In this document: positions 39,301-44,878 of the stretch, in pieces
Numbering within the stretch: position 1 is the first letter of the stretch
Layout: each line of letters begins with the position of its first letter
Source: Dipetalonema caudispina
Lineage: Eukaryota > Nematoda > Chromadorea > Rhabditida > Onchocercidae
DNA: 44,878 nt
Assembly: GCA_013365325.1 (NCBI GenBank)
Contig: JABVXV010000430.1
Coordinates: 1 to 44,878 of the forward strand
Direction of reading: 5' to 3'
Notes under the pieces: generated by a model
Seen by the model: the letters and a program-made list of their open reading frames with translations, nothing else
Database searches by the model: none
Told to the model about the DNA's origin: nothing
Position numbers and translations under genes: made by a program

Positions 39301-39784
39301 ATCAATGATAAAAATGGAACTAAGGAATTATGATTATTTGAAATAGCAAATTATTTGATTTTTCTAAAAAAAAGAAAAAAAAAAAATAGCACAACGATTC
39401 TCTTTATTCTTTCGATACCTAATTTTCAGTTATTTTAATATAGTAAAACTTAAAATTTATAACATTTCCAGTTGACAAGATCTGATAAGATAACGACGAT
39501 TTTTTTTTTCTTTTTTTTTTTTTTTAGCATCACTTATTTCATTACTTTCAAGCAAATTGCAACAATCCTTGTTCTGTTCGGTAAAATTCATATCAATGCT
39601 TATCATTTTTTCACCTTCTCCGTAACTGGAAATATAATCCGTAGTGACCATTTGGTATCACATTTGTATTTTGCCATAATGACCAACTACTCCAAACTCC
39701 TACATTGCCACAGTTAATTACATTTTCACCATCAATTGAAATGTAGAAGTATATCGTAATCAGTACCGTTAACCAAGCATGCAT
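28230..39784 (-). CDS. Mosaic type I membrane protein: TSP1, mucin stalk, three C6 domains, TSP1, TM
   Basis: Probable cell-surface or shed receptor. Eighteen exons, all phase-consistent, give 860 aa. Exons: 39784-39615, 39240-39187, 39015-38952, 38699-38684, 38604-37846, 36554-36406, 35874-35712, 35266-35222, 35042-34900, 34458-34296, 34152-34075, 33862-33714, 33551-33389, 33205-33150, 32517-32372, 31578-31503, 28720-28561, 28258-28230. Order: signal peptide MHAWLTVLITIYFYISIDG; TSP1 (VWSSWSLW...RRRFCRKNPPNC); Thr/Ala/Val/Ile stalk, residues 102-354; C6 domains at about 355-458, 474-575 and 602-705, each with CxxC...GC...C...C...C; TSP1 at 724-798 (WSIWEPWSICTDICG, PGDTEFCNLQPC); TM about 817-840; basic tail to ENYPIPREI. 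C6 is a six-cysteine nematode extracellular domain of unknown role. Two TSP1 repeats plus one TM recall C. elegans MIG-21, but orthology is untested. The 31578 acceptor (GTAAG) is atypical. Confidence 0.85.
28721..31502 (-). other. 2.8-kb intron before the TM exon of the receptor gene
   Basis: The largest intron of the receptor gene. It contains poly-A runs (29438-29466), a GAAT repeat, a TTTCA repeat and T-rich low-complexity sequence. I found no exon that would fit the phase-0 boundaries on both sides, though a small one could be missed. Confidence 0.5.
29528..29628. repeat. (GAAT)n and (TTTCA)n microsatellites
   Basis: About nine GAAT units at 29528-29563, and about five TTTCA units at 29598-29626 followed by poly-T. 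Confidence 0.95.
33389..33862 (-). other. C6 cassette 3 (149-nt + 163-nt exon pair)
   Basis: Exons 33862-33714 and 33551-33389 encode one C6 domain: HCTACKN at its start, DGCRIANVICGSAK at the first exon end, then ARIYLNDE, ELICGNNARWR and KISCLVIG. Entry phase 1, internal phase 0, exit phase 1, exactly as in the other two cassettes. Confidence 0.85.
34296..35042 (-). other. C6 cassette 2 (143-nt + 163-nt exon pair)
   Basis: Exons 35042-34900 and 34458-34296. The first carries PCSTCTNIIAAR and EDGCRVAEIFCSTSD; the second carries ETIIYFNEMKN, LLVCGDNRRFRPLG and NVTCLSRG. The Trp found in the other two copies is Phe here. The first exon is six bases shorter than in the other cassettes. Confidence 0.85.
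35712..36554 (-). other. C6 cassette 1 (149-nt + 163-nt exon pair)
   Basis: Exons 36554-36406 and 35874-35712. Key residues: ICSACDNILT, LGCRTASIYCDAG, TAIIYGNEIR, ITLTCDENIRWRAP and NVTCLLRG. Confidence 0.85.
37846..38604 (-). other. Mucin-like Thr/Ala stalk exon
   Basis: A single 759-base exon encodes about 253 residues dominated by Thr, Ala, Val, Ile and Pro (for example TTTIAVATLPTRSTAPS), with few charged residues. The composition fits a heavily O-glycosylated stalk. The DNA is a degenerate repeat of short GTA/GCA/ACA triplets, more GC-rich than its surroundings, which also leaves a 248-codon frame open on the other strand. Confidence 0.8.
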
Positions 39785-39862
39785 CTCTACTGAAATTAGA
39801 TAAAATAAGTGAGATTTTTTTGGTAGGAATTTCACGGCAATTAAGGTCATTTTGAAATCTCT

Positions 39863-39895
<33 letters not shown>

Positions 39896-41613
39896 GGAAC
39901 AGTGATATGCCAATTATTTCACATGTTCAGATTTTTTATTGTTATTTTGAAAGAAGGCTAGTTTGATAAGCATGGAATTAATTTAAACATAACTTCGATA
40001 CAATTTAACAATTTATTAAATCCTTTCTACTTAAAACTCTATTTAAAATTAATATTTATCCGAAATACCATTTATCAATTTAATAATATTTGCAGTATAT
40101 TTGAAAATATTTAGGAACGAAAAACTAAATGGCTATAAAATCTGTAAATATACCTGCCTTTCAAATTCAAAAAAGGTTGAATAAATGTATTTAACGATTT
40201 AACTAAATAATTTCACTTTTATGTAGACACTAAGCGATTGCTTTAGTAACGCTGAACTTTTATTAAATTTGAATTGAAAGTCGTAGTTCTTTTTCCCTTT
40301 TTTATTTTGAAAAGTGCGGTTTATAGCACAACAAGCTTATTTTTTTCCATTTCATTTGATAATTAAATTGAGAGTTTTACTAATAATTTCTACTGTTTTT
40401 TCAGAAATTTTTGAAATATTGCAGATGTTGAAAATCATCACATTTCGGATCAGTGAGAAAATATTCAAACATGAATGTAATATGCGGTATAAAATGTTGA
40501 AGTAGCTGGAAAAAAAGTGTCAATTTGTATCGATTTAATGCAAATTATGTTAAGTCAAAGATGACCTGAATTATTGTTGGTTATTTCTAGAACATCTAAC
40601 TGAATCCGGTTACTGCTCTCAAATAGCCGGTTGTTTGAAATTTGTCTTTTTCTAGTCGATATGCAAACAATGAAAACAATGCAAAAGTTTTAAACCATTT
40701 AAGTTCTGTTTTTTCTTATCCTTACTTTATTTTAAAAAAAGAAAAAGTTATATTTGTAGAATGTCGATGTTAATTTTATCAATTGCTGCAGTCTTTTCCT
40801 TATAACTGAAAAAGTTAAATCAAAGTGAATTGAAAAGATCAATTGCAACAGTTAACTAACTTGATGAAAATTTGAATTTCATTAAAAAAAAATATGAAAA
40901 ATATTAATTTATTAACAAAAGAAGAAGTGAAAATGACATAAAATGGAATAATCATGTAAGAAATTACCAATAAAATTTTATTCATTGAGAACAAAAATCA
41001 GGCAAACACTATTAAATCTAATAGAAAAGAACTAGTTTATTCATGTTGACAGCTACGACAACAACAACAATAATAACAACAACAACAACAACAGTACACA
41101 AGTCAAGAATTGTAACAAATTGTTCTCATAGCGATAAATTATTTCAGAAAGTTTATAATTAATCGGATTGATAGTTATTGTGAAGGTGATATTCAAAACA
41201 AATTGAATGATTTAAGACTAGATTTGTTTTATTGTGGAAAATTTTCGGCATTCACTAAACTGATACTTAAGTAATAGGATAGGATCGGATAGAATTTAAA
41301 ACTTGAATGCATCGTTATATTAAATGAAATGAAAATAGTTCTATGAAGATAAATTTATGTGTAGATAATTGTTACAAGAAATAATTAAATTTTGTTGTAC
41401 TTTGCTAATATTTTGCTTATTTATTTGATAGTAAATATTTAATCTTTTATTTCTTGGCTTTTCTTTTAATGTTCTTTAAACATTGTTTTTTTAATTTTTA
41501 CAGCAAATTTATTAACATGCATCAATTCAAAATCGAAATTTAATTCCACAGTATTCATTTTTCCTTCATTCATTATATCAAATTTCCATTTACACATACA
41601 TACACATTTATGA
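39785..41613. other. Intergenic region between receptor and EF-hand genes
   Basis: Presumed promoter of the receptor gene and 3' UTR of the EF-hand gene, both on the minus strand. Contains a poly-A run at 39868-39893, close to the receptor start, and a CAA repeat at 41057-41093. No exon recognised. Confidence 0.5.
41057..41093. repeat. (CAA)n microsatellite
   Basis: About twelve CAA/TAA triplets. Confidence 0.9.
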
Positions 41614-43450
41614 TTAATGACATTTACATGTAGCTAAATCTTCATCGATCATATAATTTCGTACCATAAATGTAAATTCATCATAATCAAGAACACCATC
41701 ACCATCGACATCTGCTTCCGCGAAAATTTCATCAACCACTGCCTTATCATGAATATCACCCAATTCACTGAGAATATATTGGAAATCTTTCTTTGTTACT
41801 ACACCACCTTCACCCTGCAATAACTGATGATATATGAGGTACAAAAAATGCTTCAAAAAGAAACATCCGGAATGTTGCTAAAAGTATGCGGAAAAATTAG
41901 CTATAGACTTATATACAATCCATAATTATGTTCCAGGTATGCTATAATTTTGCATCATTGTTGCTTAGATTTTGATAAATTTTTAAAAACTTACAATAAA
42001 ATGAATGGATTATTTCAAGATATTAGTGATAGATTGATAATAAGGAGATAAATGAAACATGATTATTTCAATTTATTTGATAAATCAAATGTTTATCACA
42101 TTTGTTCGCTTATTTGTATGATAAAGTTACGTTTATTTGCTTATTTGTCAGATAAGATTTGTTGCATTTACTTCATTATACGATACCATCCTTAATATTT
42201 CAACGTTTTCTTCAATCATTTTCATTTCATTACTTACCCTATCGAAAACAGCAAAGCATTCACGTGTTACATCATTCCAACTATTCTGTTTATCGCTCAT
42301 TCGTTTCATTACATCACAAAATTCATGAAAATCAATTTCATGATTGCCCATCTATAAATTTATATTGGTCATAGTTCCTTTGAATAAACAGGAATAATTA
42401 TTTTAGTTAGAAATTCTCGAAAATATATTTAATTTGTTAATTGGAAAAGGAGAGAAGTAGACATGAAAATTTCACAGGAATAATTATTAAATTATACCTG
42501 ATCTACTTCCTCAATTATTTGTTCAAGCTCATTTTTCTGCGGTTCTAAACCTAAATTTCGCATTGCACTTTCTAGCTCATCAATACCAATTGCACCACTA
42601 CCATCTGAAATTGATAACAAAATGTTACATTAATGATACATTTGCACCTAATTTTAACTATTCAACGATTCAGAAAAAAAAAAAAAAAAAAGAAAGAAAA
42701 AATTATGAAATATTTCCAAATTTCATACAACTTTTAAAATATTCGAAATTTTAATTTTGTAGTTATGAACAAGTAACCGGTATCAAACACATTGAACACT
42801 TGACGATATTCTTCTAACTCTTCTTGTGAATATCCGGCAAGTTTCTCATTTAATAATGGAGCATTTGAAGCGGAATTTTGATGTTGATTAGAATCATGTT
42901 GAAATTTATGCTGCAATTTAATTATGAAAAGTTTACAATCCCTTTTATCTTGCATTTTCTAATTTGTCTAAGCTTATAGAAGCTTCAAAGAAAAAGAAGT
43001 ATCAATCGATAGTCTATCTTAAAGCATTAAATGCTTTTTCATCTGATCCTATAAAACTTTTACGACGCGATAAACATTTGCTAATTATTCCTATCAATAT
43101 ATTCCTTAACAATATCTGATTACTAATTTAATTTATCATAATTCAAAAGACGTAAATATTATGATAAAAATACTGGCAACACTTCATTTCGGTATAACTA
43201 CTTTTTCATTGAATTTATTTTTTCGAAAATTTTCTTTATCTTGCAGTCTAAACTTCTTGATCAATTATGCATAACGATTAATTAGCCTATCAAAAAGATG
43301 TTAGATTATTTAAATTAGAAAATGAAATGGAATAAATACCTTGATAGCACCAGCAATTATTGATGCTCGACTGTTTGGCGGATTTGATAAGAAAGCTTTC
43401 TGTCGTCCCGAGAATCTCTTACAGCTATTACGCGGTGTTAAACTCATCAT
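41614..43450 (-). CDS. Calmodulin-like four-EF-hand protein
   Basis: Probable calcium sensor. Five exons, 43450-43340, 42910-42778, 42604-42498, 42351-42238 and 41814-41614, phases 0,1,0,0, give 221 aa. A basic, Ser/Asn-rich N-terminal extension of about 70 residues (MMSLTPRNSCKRFSGRQ) precedes the EF-hand core, which begins SQEELEEYRQVFNVFD. Loop 1 DTDGSGAIGIDE and loop 4 DVDGDGVLDYDE are canonical. Loop 2 DQMGNHEIDFHE has Met at position 3 and His at 6, and loop 3 DRGEGGVVTKKD lacks the acidic position-3 ligand and has Asp at 12, so both are probably weak or inactive. The order resembles calmodulin/troponin C, with calcium bound mainly by sites 1 and 4. C. elegans has several cal genes of this kind; I cannot say which is orthologous. 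The C-terminus, DLATCKCH, carries two cysteines. Confidence 0.88.
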
Positions 43451-44676
43451 AATTTTATTTCATAACTTTTCTCCTTTAAACACAGCTCTCAAATTAAGAA
43501 TAACATCATCTAATGATTCAATTAATACTTATTCATTTTCAATCTGAAAACAAAGAATTTCATATAATGATTGAATCAATAATTTCACATAATTATTCAA
43601 CTAATAATATCATATAATTATTAAATTAATAATTTCATGTAACATTCATTTAATTCCAACGTTAGAGAAAAGCCGTTTTTTTTTTTGGCATCTCATATTG
43701 AAAATTGACGTAGAAGAAGTGAGGAATGATATAGGAGAAAAAGCAAATAACATTGCAAAGATTATTCTATACTAGCAAATTTAGAAAGTTAAGACTCAGC
43801 AAAGAGATAGGGAGAAAGAGAGATAGAGAAAGAGAGGGAGAGAGAGAGAGAGAGAGAAAAAGAAGTTTAAATTAACGAAAGCTTTAGTGAGGAAAAGGAA
43901 AAAAAAGTTTGACAGCACTATTCAAGTGTGATATCTTTATGATAAATTTAAACTCATGAGATTTTAAACAAGCTTATTTAGTACCAATAGTAATAACAGG
44001 TCGAAATATTAAACGATGCTATTATCGATATAGCAAATCTCGGGAATATGATGAAAAATTGACATATGGCTTAATGTGCTCAGCAAAAGCACTATTTCTG
44101 ATGCGGATGTTGTCAATATTTGTTAGCCTTAACAAATAAAAGTAGTCTTGGCTTTTTCTTTCTCACTTTTACTACACTCACTGCTACAATTTAGGCTCTC
44201 TAATTTTCATTGGGAGTTTTTTTGAAGTGACATATAAGGTTTAGTTGAATATGGTGTTATTTAAAAGTTAATTTATCAATGATATACAACTTCTATAATA
44301 GCATACTATCTTGTGGAAATTTTTTTGCCTTTTTCATACTTTTTTAAATTTTATGTTAGCAAAAATTAGCATATCTGAAATATTTATAATCATTCCTGTA
44401 ATAACTTCGAGCTAATTGCCTAATAAAAAAAAAAAAAAAAAAAGTTTTTTGGGCTATTTTTAACAACTTTATCGTTTGAAAAACAACCTAATAATATTAA
44501 TAATCAATTAATGTTCGAAAATAACAATAATAATATGCCATATTTTGGGTAATTTCATTTTTCTAAATGAAAAAATGTAAAGAGTGAAAAAAAAAATTAC
44601 CAAAATAATTTATGGCAAAGCAAAAATAAATGTTCCCTTAAATTGAAGGGAAACTGCTACTACTATCTTGCAAATA
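43451..44676. other. Upstream region of the EF-hand gene
   Basis: A TTTTCAG acceptor on the minus strand near 43543-43549 lies about 95 bases upstream of the start and may be a leader or 5' UTR acceptor; a tiny upstream frame (MNKY) follows it. A GA-rich tract lies at 43800-43857 and poly-A at 44424-44443. No exon recognised. Confidence 0.45.

Positions 44677-44878
<202 letters not shown>

Noticed and set aside
39785..39913. Upstream Met extension of the receptor's first exon
   Set aside because: It would read a poly-Phe run from the genomic poly-A tract. Starting at 39784 instead gives a clean signal peptide.
42137..42374. Plus-strand frames of about 65-70 codons
   Set aside because: Antisense shadow of the EF-hand exon at 42238-42351.

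Overview
This is eukaryotic nuclear DNA: very AT-rich, full of homopolymers and microsatellites, with genes broken into short exons by GT-AG introns whose acceptors are mostly pyrimidine-rich and end in CAG or TAG. Gene content (a Bro1/HD-PTP protein, an ERH protein, C6-domain and TSP1 ectodomains), small exons, and acceptors lying directly upstream of start codons with no leading exon (likely spliced-leader sites) point to a nematode. A spirurid/filarial worm is my best guess from base composition and gene style; I cannot prove the species.

Layout. 1702-3378 (-): a polytopic membrane protein, 5 exons, 245 aa. 4923-8680 (-): a highly divergent 14-3-3-like protein with a long Ser/basic tail, 5' end not found. 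About 8.7-12.8 kb: mostly repeats, with an eight-copy 33-bp minisatellite and one orphan exon candidate. 12875-21239 (+): a 25-exon Bro1-domain gene of the HD-PTP/EGO-2 type, about 1354 aa, without a phosphatase domain. 22095-22708 (-): Enhancer of rudimentary homolog (ERH), tail-to-tail with the Bro1 gene. 22.7-25.8 kb: no gene recognised. 25819-26799 (+): a small secreted protein with an N-terminal signal sequence. 28230-39784 (-): an 18-exon, about 860-aa type I membrane protein with the order signal peptide, TSP1, Thr/Ala mucin stalk, three C6 domains, TSP1, TM, short tail. 41614-43450 (-): a 221-aa four-EF-hand calmodulin-like protein. The window ends in a long AAT microsatellite.

Exon models were assembled by hand: for each gene the reading frame was carried through splice sites and phases checked. 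The genes do not form an obvious pathway. They look like an ordinary nematode gene neighbourhood with two unusual members, the 14-3-3 relative with altered phosphopeptide-groove residues and the mosaic TSP1/mucin/C6 receptor built from duplicated exon cassettes. I did not find a mobile element, RNA gene, CRISPR array or viral remnant.
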